Assembly: GCA_016713885.1 (NCBI GenBank)
Contig: JADJOF010000001.1
Span: 434,001 to 498,000 of the forward strand
Reading direction: 5' to 3'
Origin: Bdellovibrionales bacterium
GTDB lineage: Bacteria; Bdellovibrionota; Bdellovibrionia; Bdellovibrionales; JAMPXM01
DNA: 64,000 nt
The position numbers and the translations under genes are program-made. Shown here piece after piece: positions 1 to 10,291 of this stretch. The notes beneath the pieces were generated by a model, which saw only the letters and a list, made by a program, of their open reading frames with translations, made no database searches and was not told the DNA's origin. Each line of letters begins with the position of its first letter. Position 1 is the stretch's first letter.

Positions 1-2329
1 ACCGCTGAGGGTTGTCGAAGATTGGCCAAGAGAAATGTAGTCAAGGCCGACCTGATGGAGCGTTTCGAGTTTGCGCTTAATAGCCGAATGATTTTCAAAA
101 AAAGGCAGCGCTTCACCGACGGTCATCTCAAGAACATCAGCGATGCTTTTTCCTTTGAAATGAACGGCGAGGGTCTCTTTGTTGTAGCGTCGGCCTCGGC
201 AGGAGTCGCATTCAACAAAGACGTCTGACAGAAAATGCATTTCAACCCGCGTTTGACCGGCTCCTTGGCAGGACTCGCATCGTCCTCCCTTCACATTGAA
301 ACTGAATCGGCCCGGCGCATAGCCACGAACTTTGGATTCCGACAGTGATGCGAAGAGATCGCGGACGAGCGGAAACAAACCGACATAGGTGGCCGGTGTT
401 GAGCGCGGTGTGCGTTTGATGGGGTTTTGATTGATATCGATCACCTTGTCGAGGTGTTCGATGCCCCTTCATTTCTTTGTACGGGGAAACGGTCCAATTA
501 GTGCGAAAGAATTGATTGGATAGCGCACGATAAAGCGTGTCCATGATCAACGTACTTTTCCCAGAGCCTGAAACACCGGTGATCGCAGTCAGTGTTCCGA
601 GCGGAATATGCAGATCGACGTTCTTCAGATTGTTGCCAGTTGCTCCCTTTATCGTAAGGCTATTGCCGCTTCCCTTGCGGCGCTCTTTGGGGACCGGAAC
701 CGTGCGGCGCCCACTGAGATACTGTCCGGTGAGGCTGGTCTTATGGTCGGCGATCTGTTGAGGAGTGCCCTCGACAATAATTTCTCCGCCAAGAACACCA
801 GCGCGAGGACCGATGTCGATGACGTGATCGGCAGTCTTAATTGTCTCTTCGTCATGCTCGACCATGAGAATGGTGTTTCCGAGGTCGCGAAGATCGCGAA
901 GAATTGAAAGCAAGCGACCGTGATCGCGTGGGTGGAAACCAATGCTGGGTTCGTCGAGTACATAGAGCACACCGACAAGCGATGAGCCAACCTGCGACGC
1001 CAGACGAATCCGCTGGTTTTCGCCGCCAGAAAGTGTACGGGTCGGTCGGTCAAGACTCAAATACCCAGCACCAACGCGAACGAGGTAACTCAGTCGCTCC
1101 TCAATTTGCTTGAGGATCTTCTCGCCGATAATTGTCTGTTTAGTGCTCCAGGCGCTGGAACGAATGGCGGCCAGGAGATCGCTTGCCGCGATACTTGAGA
1201 GTTCGGTGATGTTTTTGCCTGCGACAAAAACATTGCGCGATTCTCTTCTTAGGCGCGAACCGCTACAATCGGGACACGGGCGAATCGCGAGCTGGTCGAC
1301 CTCGCCTTCTTCATCTTCCTCTGACTTTCGAGCCAAGCGATCCGATATTCGATACGAGACTTGTTTGATCGAGCCATTTGATTCAGGGCCGCCGTACTGC
1401 TCAGTTTCGACCTCCTGAATATCGACGGTGCCGAGTCCATTGCAGGTCGGGCACGCCCCTCGAGGATTATTAAAACTGAAAAAACGAGGCTCAAGCTCAG
1501 GAAAGCCGAAGCCGCACACCGGGCATGCAGAGTGTATGGAATAAGATTTTCGGTTGCCGCCCATCTCTTCAAACACGACATACCCGTCGGTGAGTTGAAT
1601 CGACGAATGAACACTTTCGGCGACGCGAGAGCGAATGCCTTCTTTGACGACGATTTTGTCGACCACGATATCAATGTCATGGGTTTTTGTTTTGGCGAGC
1701 TTCTTAGCCTTGGTCAGTTCGACGAACTCGCCGTCGATCTTCGCCTGCAGAAAACCTTTGCGAATCCATTTTTGAAAATCTTGGTAGAACTCGCCCTTCT
1801 TTCCCTGAACGACCGGGGCGAGAATGTAGAGCTTCGTGCCGTTTGGCATTTTTAGAAGCTCATTGATGATCTGATCAGGTGTTTGACCGGCAACTGGGAT
1901 GTGATGCTCGGGGCAGCGCGCTTCACCGACGCGAGAGTAGAGAAGGCGAAGGTAATCGTAGATCTCAGTTACTGTTCCGACCGTCGAGCGCGGATTTAGG
2001 CCCACTGACTTTTGATCGATAGCAATGGCCGGGCTAAGGCCCGAGATCGAATCGACATCAGGTTTTTGAAGCTTCTCAAGGAAGTTTCGCGCGTAGGTCG
2101 AAAGAGACTCAACATAGCGTCGCTGGCCTTCGGCATAGATCGTGTCGAAGGCGAGACTGGATTTTCCCGATCCGCTAAGGCCCGTTATAACCGAAATCTT
2201 GTTGCGTGGAATCGCCAACGAAAGATTCTTGAGGTTGTGCTCGCGTGCACCGCGAATGACGATCGAGTCGTCCAAGTTGGAATCGCCAGTTGCGTTAACA
2301 GTAGCCAATAGAGTCCCCTCGGCAACCAC
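1..2329 (-). CDS. uvrA: UvrA, excinuclease ABC subunit A (3' end outside window; one frameshift)
   Basis: Damage-recognition ATPase of nucleotide excision repair; the UvrA dimer loads UvrB at bulky lesions. The first Walker A, GLSGSGKS, lies near residues 50-57. It is followed by the UvrB-binding and insertion region, a zinc module with CPVC and CPTC pairs, the signature LSGGE, the Walker B region YVLDEPSIG and a second Walker A, GVSGSGKS. Around 464-467 the frame breaks: one extra base in a run of four C on the top strand. Reading the next frame restores UvrA, including the second zinc module (CESC, CDSC) and the start of the second LSGG signature, where the window ends. The start taken is GTG at 2329; a TTG slightly downstream is possible. 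It is last in the operon, 3 bases after the phosphohexomutase gene. Confidence 0.96.
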
Positions 2330-2332
2330 CCG

Positions 2333-3709
2333 CTAGAGCAGGGGCTGCACTACAGATTCGACTTCGTTCCGAATTCGATTGAGTCCTGCCTCGCTGTCGG
2401 CTTCAAAACGCAAAACCAAAACGGGTTGAGTGTTTGACGCTCGCGCCAATGCCCACCCATCGGGGAAGCTAACGCGAATGCCATCGATCAGATTGACTCG
2501 TTTCTCGGCCGAACCGGCGCCATAGACGGAGCGCAATCGTTCTACAATCGAGAGCTTCTTCTCTTCGGTGGTGTCGATGCGAATTTCGGGAGTGTTGAAA
2601 GCCGACGGCAAATCGCTGAGCAGTTGAGAAACCGTTTTTCCTGATCGAGCGATAATCTCAATGACTCGTAGGCCCGCGTAAAGCGCATCGTCGTAGCCAT
2701 AGTTGCGATCGGCAAAGAAAACATGCCCCGACAACTCTCCGCCAAACGGTGCCTTCTCTTCTTTGATCTTTGATTTGACGAGGCTGTGTCCAGTCTTCCA
2801 CATGATGGGTTGGCCGCCATGTTTTTTGATGTCCGCGTAGAGCCGATCAGAGCACTTCACGTCACCAATAATTTTTGCTCCTGGATTATCCTTCAAGACC
2901 GCCCGCGAGATCATGACCATCATTTCGTCGCCAAGAATGAAGCGACCGTTCTCGTCGATAAGGCCGATGCGATCGGCGTCGCCGTCAAAACCAATACCGA
3001 CAAGCGCGCCGTCTTTGCGAACAGCTGCCTTCATGGCGTCGAGATTCTCCTCAACAGTCGGGTCGGGGTGATGGTTAGGGAAGCGACCATCAGGTTGTTC
3101 AAAAAGAATATTGGGTTTTAGTCCAACGGCTTCATAGAGGCGACGGGCGATGCATCCTGCGGCGCCGTTGCCGCAATCGAGAACAACTTTTACGCCAGCG
3201 AGGTCTTTGAACTCTTCGCGGTAGCGGGCGACGTACTGTGGAAAAATGTCGTGATCCTCTGCGCCGCCTTTTTTGCCGCCGGGACCGCTGACATAGTCGC
3301 TGGCTTCGATGATTTTACGAAGCTCTTGGATGTCAGCACCGTAGATCGTTGTTTTTCCAACCGAGATCTTAAAGCCATTGTATTCAGGCGGGTTGTGGCT
3401 TCCGGTGACCATAAAGGCACCGTCAACTTCAAGAGCGAAGCAAGCGAAGTACGAGATGGGTGTGGTGACAAGACCAAGTCGGATAACATCGCTTCCCGAA
3501 TCGGTAATGCCGCGCTCGAGGTTCGCCGCTAGAGTTGGTGAGGACAAACGGGCATCGTATCCCAGCGCGATTTTAAGCTTCGGTTTTCCTGCGCGGCGAG
3601 TGACGAAGGTGACATAGGCGCGGCCAAGATCGTAGGCAAAGGCGTCGTCAAACTGCTCATCGACGACTCCGCGGATGTCGTACTCTTTGAAAATTACTGG
3701 CTTCATCAT
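2333..3709 (-). CDS. manB: Phosphomannomutase/phosphoglucomutase
   Basis: Alpha-D-phosphohexomutase of 458 residues, the usual length for bacterial PMM/PGM. It interconverts hexose 6-phosphate and 1-phosphate and supplies sugar nucleotides for lipopolysaccharide or other glycans. The catalytic phosphoserine loop TGSHNP is at residues 102-107 (Ser104) and the metal loop DGDADR at 242-247. The sugar-binding GGELSGH loop lies in domain 3, and a C-terminal phosphate-binding segment contains RASNTQP. The substrate (mannose or glucose) cannot be decided from sequence alone; PMM/PGM (AlgC-like) dual specificity is likely. It lies 21 bases after pdxA and 3 bases before uvrA, so it is cotranscribed with both. 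Confidence 0.93.
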   Translation of the reverse strand: MMKPVIFKEYDIRGVVDEQFDDAFAYDLGRAYVTFVTRRAGKPKLKIALGYDARLSSPTLAANLERGITDSGSDVIRLGLVTTPISYFACFALEVDGAFMVTGSHNPPEYNGFKISVGKTTIYGADIQELRKIIEASDYVSGPGGKKGGAEDHDIFPQYVARYREEFKDLAGVKVVLDCGNGAAGCIARRLYEAVGLKPNILFEQPDGRFPNHHPDPTVEENLDAMKAAVRKDGALVGIGFDGDADRIGLIDENGRFILGDEMMVMISRAVLKDNPGAKIIGDVKCSDRLYADIKKHGGQPIMWKTGHSLVKSKIKEEKAPFGGELSGHVFFADRNYGYDDALYAGLRVIEIIARSGKTVSQLLSDLPSAFNTPEIRIDTTEEKKLSIVERLRSVYGAGSAEKRVNLIDGIRVSFPDGWALARASNTQPVLVLRFEADSEAGLNRIRNEVESVVQPLL

Positions 3710-3730
3710 AGCTTCAGTCCTCGATTTGAG

Positions 3731-4659
3731 TTATTTGCGACTTTTCAAAAGTTCGAAAGCTCCCGCAATTGCGGCTGCCATTGAACCCGGGTTGGCCATG
3801 TTTTTTCCCGCAATATCGATGGCGGTTCCATGGTCAACACTCGTGCGTACAAAGGGTATTCCCAACGACATTTGGAATCCAAAGTCTTGGCCGTGCAGCA
3901 TCTTAAAAGGTATCAGACCTTGATCATGATAGAGAGCGACGACCACGGAATACTGATGGCGGGCTTTGTCGGTAAACGCCGTATCGGGCGATAGCGGGCC
4001 GATGACTTGGCGTGGCAGCCATTTTCGAAGCTTTGCTTCGAATGATCCGATCCGACCTGCTTCGCCGGCATGGGGATTGAGGCCAAGAATGGCGATTGGA
4101 AGGCGCCGTTTCCGCATCGGGAGCGAAGCGCGAAGTTCTTCGGCCGCGGCGACTGCGGCGAGAACTTTTTTTCTGCTCAGAGCCTGCTCAACTTTTGAAA
4201 CAGCGATGTGATCGGTGACCAGTACAACGTTGAGCTCGTTTCCGCGGTAACCTTGAAAACGGCACATCGTGTTTTCAGAGTAAGAAGACCGGTGTGCCCC
4301 ATGACGGCAAGTCCGGCATCGTGAAAGCCTTTTGAAAGCGGCCCGGTGACGATCCCGTCAATGTGTCCCTGAGTTGCTAAATCGACCGCATGATCGAACC
4401 AAAGCGCCTCAGGTAGTCGGGATGGAAGCACGAGAACATGGTCTGCAGGAAGGGCGCTCGTTGTTACAAGCGGCCACGAATCGACACCTAACGTTCGAAA
4501 TGAACGCAGCTTCTTCCACTCTTTTTTGGCGAGCGAACCGTCTTTGACAACGACGATGAGCTGCGAGCGCGGAGGCAGGTGAGCAGAGTTAATGGCTTTG
4601 CGAGTGACCTCGAGACCGATGCCGTCGTGGTCACCTGTGGTAATCAGAAGTCGAGTCAT
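3731..4659 (-). CDS. pdxA: 4-hydroxythreonine-4-phosphate dehydrogenase PdxA (frameshifted)
   Basis: PdxA oxidises 4-phosphohydroxy-L-threonine in the DXP-dependent pathway to pyridoxal phosphate. The N-terminal part reads TTGDHDGIGLEV and GPLSKG and ends at GHTGLL. The C-terminal part, in the next frame, carries GLNPHAGE, the metal-site segment ALYHDQGLIPFK and the VDHGTA motif. The frames meet near 4280-4287, where one base is missing; adding one base gives a continuous protein of about 309 residues, normal for PdxA. The ATG start overlaps the surA stop (TAATG), so translation is coupled. The PGDPAGIGPE signature of many PdxA proteins is here GDHDGIGLE, an unusual variant. Confidence 0.9.
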
Positions 4660-5648
4660 TATTTATTGAGGCGCAAAAAAGACTCTGAACGCAACTGCTC
4701 GAGCCAAATGTCGTACTGTCGACGGAACAATTTTTCGCCGAGAAGTGCGCGCACGCGGTCTTTTTCTTTCTCAAGCTTTGGATCAGGGATCAGTTTGCGT
4801 TTTACCAATCGAACGATGTGGAGGCCGCCGGTCGTTGGAAGCGGGAGCGTCCACTCGCCGGGACTGAGCTTTGCGACCGTCGTCTCGAGCTCTTTTGAAA
4901 GTTCACCGGACTTGAAAGTTCCAAGCAGACCGCCGATTTCAAAGTCTGGATCGTTAGAGTAGTCGGCAGCGACACGGTCAAACGCCGCACCCTCTTTGAG
5001 CTTTTTGTGGGCCTGCTGGGCCTTTGCGGCCGCCGCCTCAGCTCCCGCTTTCTTATTGAGAAACAAGATGTGAGCGATGGTGTATTCGAAGGCCTGCGTC
5101 TCTGATGCTTTGCCTTCAGAGATTAAAGCGGCAAGAACATCGTCTTCTGAAATCTTGATCTTGGAAGTCACAGACTTTTCCACAAGCGCCTGGCGTTCAA
5201 GGCCGGTTTTGATGAAGTCTTGGTAGACAGAGAAGACGATACCCTTCTCTTGCAGGGCATTCTTCAAATCATCACGAGACATATTATTGCGGCGAGCGAT
5301 ATTGCGAATTTCTTGTTCGACACGCTCGAAGGGCACTGACAGTCCCTGCTTTTTAACTTCTGAATCGATAATTCGAGAATCGATCACTTTCTGAAGGAGT
5401 TTTGCGGAATCCTTGAGAAGCGCTTGCTTTGTCGCCTCATCGGGGACGAGTTGGTCATCGACGAGACCGCCATTCTTGAGTCGGCGCTCAAAATCCACGA
5501 CGTCGCTTTGAGTGATGATGTCGTCGTTTACAATTGCGAGAATGCGATCAACGACTTCAGCTTGGGCGTTGGGCGCGCCAGTAAACTGTGAAGCGAGTAA
5601 GACGCAGATCGAAAAAGCCAGCGAAGCGCCAGAGAGTTTTGATGTCAT
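4659..5648 (-). CDS. surA: SurA-like periplasmic peptidyl-prolyl isomerase
   Basis: About 329 residues from the ATG at 5648, chosen because GGAGG sits just upstream and a signal peptide follows (cleavage probably after AQA). The mature protein begins with the SurA N-terminal helix pattern VVDRILAIVNDDIITQSDV. It continues with a helical chaperone region and one parvulin domain (from about residue 190: AHILFLNKK, GGLLGTF, GGLHIVRL). SurA escorts unfolded outer-membrane barrels through the periplasm. It is third of three parvulin genes in a row and is coupled to pdxA by TAATG, the classic surA-pdxA neighbourhood. Confidence 0.9.
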   Translation of the reverse strand: MTSKLSGASLAFSICVLLASQFTGAPNAQAEVVDRILAIVNDDIITQSDVVDFERRLKNGGLVDDQLVPDEATKQALLKDSAKLLQKVIDSRIIDSEVKKQGLSVPFERVEQEIRNIARRNNMSRDDLKNALQEKGIVFSVYQDFIKTGLERQALVEKSVTSKIKISEDDVLAALISEGKASETQAFEYTIAHILFLNKKAGAEAAAAKAQQAHKKLKEGAAFDRVAADYSNDPDFEIGGLLGTFKSGELSKELETTVAKLSPGEWTLPLPTTGGLHIVRLVKRKLIPDPKLEKEKDRVRALLGEKLFRRQYDIWLEQLRSESFLRLNK

Positions 5649-5668
5649 TTCAGCCTCCGCTGACAGGT

Positions 5669-6631
5669 TTATTCTGTCCGCGTGGAAAGCACAATAGACT
5701 TGAGAATGGCTTCGTCGCGCTTCACGGACGACGCTCTCAGTTGTCCTTCGAGCCACTGTGCAAAAACCTGCCTGGACCGTTGTTCTTTGAGTTCGCGCAC
5801 AAGGCCTGATTTAGCCTGCTCAAAGCTCAGCTTGCGCTCGGGCTCTTTAGCGATCACCGCGAAGATGTGATAGCCGTAGGGGCTTTTGACGACCTTGCTC
5901 TTGGCGCCGACCGGCATTTTAAATCCCTGATCGAACACTTCAAGAAGGCCTTTGTCGACCCATCCCGTGTCACCATTGGCAGCCGCCTCGGGAGCAATTG
6001 AGAACTGTTTAGCGAGTTCGCCGATATCGCGTCCTTTCACGACCTCGTCATAAACGCGTTTGGCGTCTTCTTCTTTTTCGAGAACGATCTGCCGTAGACG
6101 AATGCGGGCGGGCTGAGCGAAGTTCTTCTTTCCGGCTTCATAGGCAGCCCGAAGCTCGGTGTCGGTGGGATTTGGAACTGTGGTCGTCACGGTATCAAAG
6201 ACTCGTCGACGAAGCAGATCCGACCGGAGGGTGTCTTTCCAGGCGTCGATCGAGATATTCTCTTCGGCGAGCATCTTTCGAAAGGCGAGGTCGTCGGTGT
6301 ATTCGGAGCGAACGTCCTGAACCCGCTTCTCGACATCGGCGTCAGAAATAGAAATGCCATTCTTGCTCGCCCACTGCTCTGAGATAATCTGCAAAATCAT
6401 CGCGTCAGCGAGATCATTCTTCGCTCGCTCAAGAAGTTGCGGATCTTTGGCGATTAATGGGTCGCGGTTGCGAAGGTGTTTGGCCAGCTTCTCGGCAAAG
6501 TCTTTGGTTGTGACTTTTTGCCCGTTCACATCGAGAACGGTTCTGGCAATCAGTCGCGATTCGGGTCGCGTGCAAGCCGGAGCCACCAGGGCGGCTCCGA
6601 TGGCAAACGACAGTACGAACCGCCAGCCCAT
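5669..6631 (-). CDS. Parvulin-domain lipoprotein (PrsA/SurA-like foldase)
   Basis: About 320 residues. The N-terminus is a lipoprotein signal with the lipobox VAPAC (Cys20 from the ATG at 6631). It is followed by a SurA/PrsA-type helical domain (VNGQKVTTKDFAEKL) and a PpiC rotamase domain (RLRQIVLEKEEDA, GDTGWVDKG, SPYGYHIFAV). It is probably a membrane-anchored periplasmic foldase. The ATG overlaps the stop of the upstream ppiC gene (TGATG), which favours it over the GTG one codon earlier. It sits 20 bases before surA. PrsA-like is a domain-level assignment; the client proteins are unknown. Confidence 0.85.
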   Translation of the reverse strand: MGWRFVLSFAIGAALVAPACTRPESRLIARTVLDVNGQKVTTKDFAEKLAKHLRNRDPLIAKDPQLLERAKNDLADAMILQIISEQWASKNGISISDADVEKRVQDVRSEYTDDLAFRKMLAEENISIDAWKDTLRSDLLRRRVFDTVTTTVPNPTDTELRAAYEAGKKNFAQPARIRLRQIVLEKEEDAKRVYDEVVKGRDIGELAKQFSIAPEAAANGDTGWVDKGLLEVFDQGFKMPVGAKSKVVKSPYGYHIFAVIAKEPERKLSFEQAKSGLVRELKEQRSRQVFAQWLEGQLRASSVKRDEAILKSIVLSTRTE

Positions 6632-7470
6632 CACTTGATTTTGTCTTTATTGATCTTAACGGGGTATTGCTTTTTCAGCTGAGCGAAGTAGGCGTCGAAA
6701 ACCTGTTTGCGCTTTTCGTCGAAGACCGCCGCTCGAATTGTGCGTTTGTTGGCTTCGGCATAGGGGCGCTGACCCGTCTTTTTGATGATGTGGAAGCCGT
6801 ACTGAGTCTCGATCAGACCCTTCACTTCATTCATTTTCATCGCGAGAACGGCCTGATAGTAGGCGGGAACCAGAGTCAAAGCGGTCTGCCAACCGACGTC
6901 GCCGCCAGTTTTCTTCGACAAAATATCATCGGTATAGAGTCCAACATACTCTTCAAACGAACGTTTGCCCTTCGAAACCTCAGCGAGAATCTCATTGGCG
7001 CGATCTTTCGCAGCCTTCTTTTGATCGGCATTCGCGTCGGGACGGAACTCGATCAAAATATGGCTGGTGCGGAGCTCGGGGCTTTTTTTGTAGTAAGCCT
7101 GCATCTCAGCGTCAGTGACCTTGATCTCTGAGATCTTCTTTCCGAGTTCGCGCTCGATAAGGCCACGGTAGGTCTCTTGGCGAATCCGTTCTTTGACGAT
7201 GGGATCGTCTTGAAGATTCTTTTTCGCGGCTTCTTGTACGCCAATCTCGTAGCGAATCAGATCTTCAAGGAAGAGCTCTTTCGCAGGCGGATTGATCGTC
7301 TGTTTCATCACTTCGTCGTACTTCTCATTGAATTCTTTGACGGTGATTTGTTTATTGCCGACGGCCGCGACGACATCATTCGCATCCGCAGACGCAACCG
7401 ATGAGTTCAAAGTGCCAGCGAGAAATCCAATTAAGACCAAAGCGCCGTATGTCACGGTGGGACGAATCAT
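6631..7470 (-). CDS. Periplasmic parvulin-type peptidyl-prolyl isomerase (PpiC family)
   Basis: About 279 residues when started at the ATG at 7470. That start puts a signal peptide first (IRPTVTYGALVLIGFLAGTL, cleavage near ASA) and follows a purine-rich GGGGTTAAGG. The mature protein has a SurA N-like helical region (VVAAVGNKQITVKEF) and one rotamase domain (RTSHILIEF, GGDVGWQTA, TQYGFHIIK). It ends with a lysine-rich tail. It is the first gene of the ppiC - ppiC lipoprotein - surA - pdxA - pmm - uvrA operon. Function as a periplasmic foldase or chaperone is inferred from the domains. Confidence 0.87.
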   Translation of the reverse strand: MIRPTVTYGALVLIGFLAGTLNSSVASADANDVVAAVGNKQITVKEFNEKYDEVMKQTINPPAKELFLEDLIRYEIGVQEAAKKNLQDDPIVKERIRQETYRGLIERELGKKISEIKVTDAEMQAYYKKSPELRTSHILIEFRPDANADQKKAAKDRANEILAEVSKGKRSFEEYVGLYTDDILSKKTGGDVGWQTALTLVPAYYQAVLAMKMNEVKGLIETQYGFHIIKKTGQRPYAEANKRTIRAAVFDEKRKQVFDAYFAQLKKQYPVKINKDKIK

Positions 7471-7537
7471 CCTTAACCCCTTAAAAATTCTGGCCGATTT
7501 GGCCAATCCGCATCACCTAAAAAGGCTAACAAAGGGG

Positions 7538-8197
7538 TTAGGTACCAGCAAGAATGCGGCGGGCCTGCTGCTCTGCAGCGGCCATGGCAATTTCAAGTCG
7601 AGAAGCCAGACTTGGGTCGTGTGCATCGACGTCGCGCGGAATGGTGGGGAGAGCTGGACCCCACACGACAACCAGTCTGGCAAAGGGTTTGGGCAAGTAG
7701 GCCTTGTTCCAAGATTTGTGGAAGGTCCAGGCTTTGGAGCAAGTCACGGTCAGCGGAAAAATCTCACCGCCCGTTAGTTTCGCAATTTCAAAAACGCCAG
7801 GCTTCGCTTTGTGCCGGGGACCTTTTGGTCCGTCGATCGCAACGCTCGGTCGAATTCCGTCTTTTGCGAGACGAAGAATTCCACGAATGGCCGAGACGCC
7901 TCCGCGGGTACTAGAGCCGCGCGAAGTGGTCGCACCCAGAAGGTGAACAACTTTGTCCATGATCTCGCCGTCGGCGCTTGTTGAGACGATGGCGCTGGCG
8001 CGGTACCGAGGGAGAAGGAAGACGAGACCGAGCTCATCGCCGTGCCAATGTGCATAGACCATCTGCGAGCCGTTTTTAAGACAGCGCTTCAGATCGTCGG
8101 ACTCGTGAATCTCGACCTTCCAAGTGGCAAGAAGTGTTCGGTAAAAGAGGAAGGCCACGTAGGGTGCGACCTTCCGAAGCAGAGATTTAAAGTTCAC
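7538..8197 (-). CDS. DUF374-family lysophospholipid acyltransferase
   Basis: 219 residues. The family signature is visible as [14 protein letters not shown] (the HxxxxD-like catalytic site near residues 50-55), [33 protein letters not shown] and [14 protein letters not shown]374 proteins are lysophospholipid or lipid A acyltransferase relatives at the inner membrane; the acceptor cannot be told here. An N-terminal hydrophobic stretch ([17 protein letters not shown]) would anchor it. It starts with GTG and overlaps the etfA stop (GTGA), so it is coupled to the electron-transfer genes. Confidence 0.83.
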   Translation of the reverse strand: MNFKSLLRKVAPYVAFLFYRTLLATWKVEIHESDDLKRCLKNGSQMVYAHWHGDELGLVFLLPRYRASAIVSTSADGEIMDKVVHLLGATTSRGSSTRGGVSAIRGILRLAKDGIRPSVAIDGPKGPRHKAKPGVFEIAKLTGGEIFPLTVTCSKAWTFHKSWNKAYLPKPFARLVVVWGPALPTIPRDVDAHDPSLASRLEIAMAAAEQQARRILAGT

Positions 8198-9153
8198 AGA
8201 ATTGCTTTGAATTCCTGAGTGATCGCCGGAACAACTTCAAAGAGATCTCCGACGATTCCGTATGTGGCTTTTTGGAAGATCGGCGCATTGGCGTCTTTGT
8301 TGATTGCAACGATGACTTTCGAACCACTCATGCCAGCCAAATGCTGAATCGCTCCAGAAATACCGACAGCAATGTAGAGGCTTGGCGCAACGGTCTTTCC
8401 GGTCTGGCCAACCTGGATCGTGTGCGGAACCCAACCGGCATCAACAACGGCCCGCGAAGCGCCAACAGTGGCGCCACAGACATCAGCGAGGTCGTTCAAG
8501 AGCTTAAAGTTCGCTGCCTCTTTCAAGCCTCGACCGCCGGCCACAATAATATTGGCCTCGGTCAGATCGAGCTTTTCAGACGCGCCCTTCACAACGGCCT
8601 TGATCAGAGTTCCGAGGCCACTGGTCGTCGGCGCTGGGAGTTCTTTAAGTGCGACAGGCGAAGCGGCGCCCACTTCTCCAACTGGAAGCTGGTTGGCGCG
8701 CATCAAGATGATTTTTGGTCCCGAAGTCGTGAACGAAACACCAGCCGTACATTTTCCCGAGAAGAGTGGGCGACGTGCGGTGACATCACCTTGCAGTGAA
8801 AGTTCTGTGCAGTCTCCACAACGGCCGTATCCAGCTTTGCCGCCACACGGGGAAAAGGTCGCGCGCCATCATCGTTGATGAAGCCAAGACGACGTCAGCG
8901 CCGGAGTCTTTGATGGCCTGAGTAACGGTGGTCGCAAAATTTCGGGGTTGTATTGGTCAAAGCTAGCGTTGTCGCCGACGAGCGCCTCTGATACGCCCCA
9001 TGCTCCGAGCTGTTGGGCCGCGGCCTTTGCGCCAGTACCGAGCAAAACTGCGGTCGCGTGAAGACCGGCACTGCGGGCTGCCGACAAAAGTTCCAACGCA
9101 CCTTTTTTGAGTTGTCCGTGAGAGAATTCGGCAAAAATCAAAACTTTAGACAT
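8194..9153 (-). CDS. etfA: Electron transfer flavoprotein alpha subunit EtfA (three single-base deletions)
   Basis: EtfA carries the FAD and, with EtfB, passes electrons from acyl-CoA dehydrogenases to the respiratory chain. The N-terminus ([21 protein letters not shown]) and the FAD domain ([59 protein letters not shown]) are typical. Between them the frame changes three times within about 125 bases: at 8935-8938, at 8849-8852 and near 8814-8817. Adding one base at each site restores the family sequence ([40 protein letters not shown]) and about 320 residues, and first and last pieces share a frame. Three local errors are more likely than a true pseudogene because etfB is intact. Confidence 0.9.
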
Positions 9154-9175
9154 GTGAACCTCAATTCAGAAAAGA

Positions 9176-9949
9176 TCAGAGGACTTTCGCTTCAGAGCGG
9201 AGAAGCTGAGCCAGTGTTTTTGCCTGTGCGCCAAAGTCGCCATCGATCATTTTGACGGGTGGCTTGTCGGCTGGCAGTTGATAGGCCACGTGCTTCACGC
9301 GGGCGGCGGCAGCTGTTACGCCGAGTCCATCGAGCGTGAGTTCTTTGATTGGTTTTTTCTTAGCTTTCATAATTCCCGGGAGGCTGGCGTAGCGAGGCAT
9401 GTTGAGGCCCTTATTGGCCGCAATCAACATCGGTTTTGTGAGCTCGAGGACTTCTTTTGTTCCGCCCTCGATCTCGCGCTCAACGGTTGCGACCTCGGCC
9501 AGCTCAATTTTTGAGACGACTGTCGCGTGTGGGATGCTGAGAAATTCGGCGACCATCTGGCCAACTGACGCCGCATTGTCATCGATGGCGAGCTTGCCCG
9601 TTAGAACCATTCCAAATTCGCCTTCCGCTTTGATCGCTGCAGCCAGGGCCCGGGCTGTCGAGATGGCGTCAAGATCATCGGCTGCATCGATCGCAATGGC
9701 GTCGTCTGCACCCATGGCCATAGCGGTGCGGAGTGTTTCGACGATGCGAACTTTTGGTCCCACCGAAAGAACGGTGACGTTGGTGGCTTTGCCTGCCTCG
9801 CGAGTTTTGATCGCTTCTTCGACAGCGAATTCGTCGTAGGGGTTCATGACCCACTTCACACCAGCGAAGTCGACGCCAGATCCATCGGGTTTCAATTTAA
9901 TCTTGGTTTCGGTGTCAGGCACCTGTTTGATGCATACGAAAATCTTCAT
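9176..9949 (-). CDS. etfB: Electron transfer flavoprotein beta subunit EtfB
   Basis: 257 residues, intact. The N-terminus MKIFVCIKQVPDTE and the adenosine-phosphate binding region (VNPYDEFAVEEAI-like, here MNPYDEFAVEEAIK) are diagnostic. Also visible are LSVGP, MGADDAIAID, GKLAIDDNAASVGQMVAEFL and the conserved C-terminal half ending in AKTLAQLLRSEAKVL. The family binds AMP and docks acyl-CoA dehydrogenases through the recognition loop near ANKGLNMPRYASLPGIMKAKKK. It lies 22 bases upstream of etfA and is probably the first gene of the etfB-etfA-acyltransferase unit. Confidence 0.95.
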   Translation of the reverse strand: MKIFVCIKQVPDTETKIKLKPDGSGVDFAGVKWVMNPYDEFAVEEAIKTREAGKATNVTVLSVGPKVRIVETLRTAMAMGADDAIAIDAADDLDAISTARALAAAIKAEGEFGMVLTGKLAIDDNAASVGQMVAEFLSIPHATVVSKIELAEVATVEREIEGGTKEVLELTKPMLIAANKGLNMPRYASLPGIMKAKKKPIKELTLDGLGVTAAAARVKHVAYQLPADKPPVKMIDGDFGAQAKTLAQLLRSEAKVL

Positions 9950-10291
9950 GATGGCCTCTGCTTTCTAATCGGCTTTCCATTTAGTCACGTTCTGTAGTGT
10001 AAGCGCTCTTTTGTGCTGTGCGTTTACGTGAGAAACTCGAATGGATTCTGGCCGTTATGTCAGAAAAAAATTGCGGAGGCAAAGTCCTAACATCACGGAA
10101 TTCGGTTGGACAGCCCGCGCCAATAGGCGTACCAATAGTCATATTGATAGAAAACTGAGAATGCTCAGCCCACGTCGAGGGGCCATTCGTACAACTACGC
10201 GATAATCTTGAGGAAAGATTGGCCGTTTGCGAAAGGCTGACCGCGGCGGTGCCGAGCCTTTTCGGGCTAGCACGGAAAGGAACGTTCAATC
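9950..10291. other. Divergent intergenic region between etfB and sdhC
   Basis: 342 bases without a convincing gene. It must hold the promoters for the etf unit (leftward) and sdhCAB (rightward), but I cannot place clear -35/-10 pairs. A 33-codon frame at 10057-10158 lacks a ribosome binding site. AAAGGA at 10276-10281 is the ribosome binding site of sdhC. Confidence 0.5.

Noticed and set aside
10057..10158. 33-codon frame in the etfB-sdhC gap
   Set aside because: No ribosome binding site and no recognisable feature; could arise by chance.
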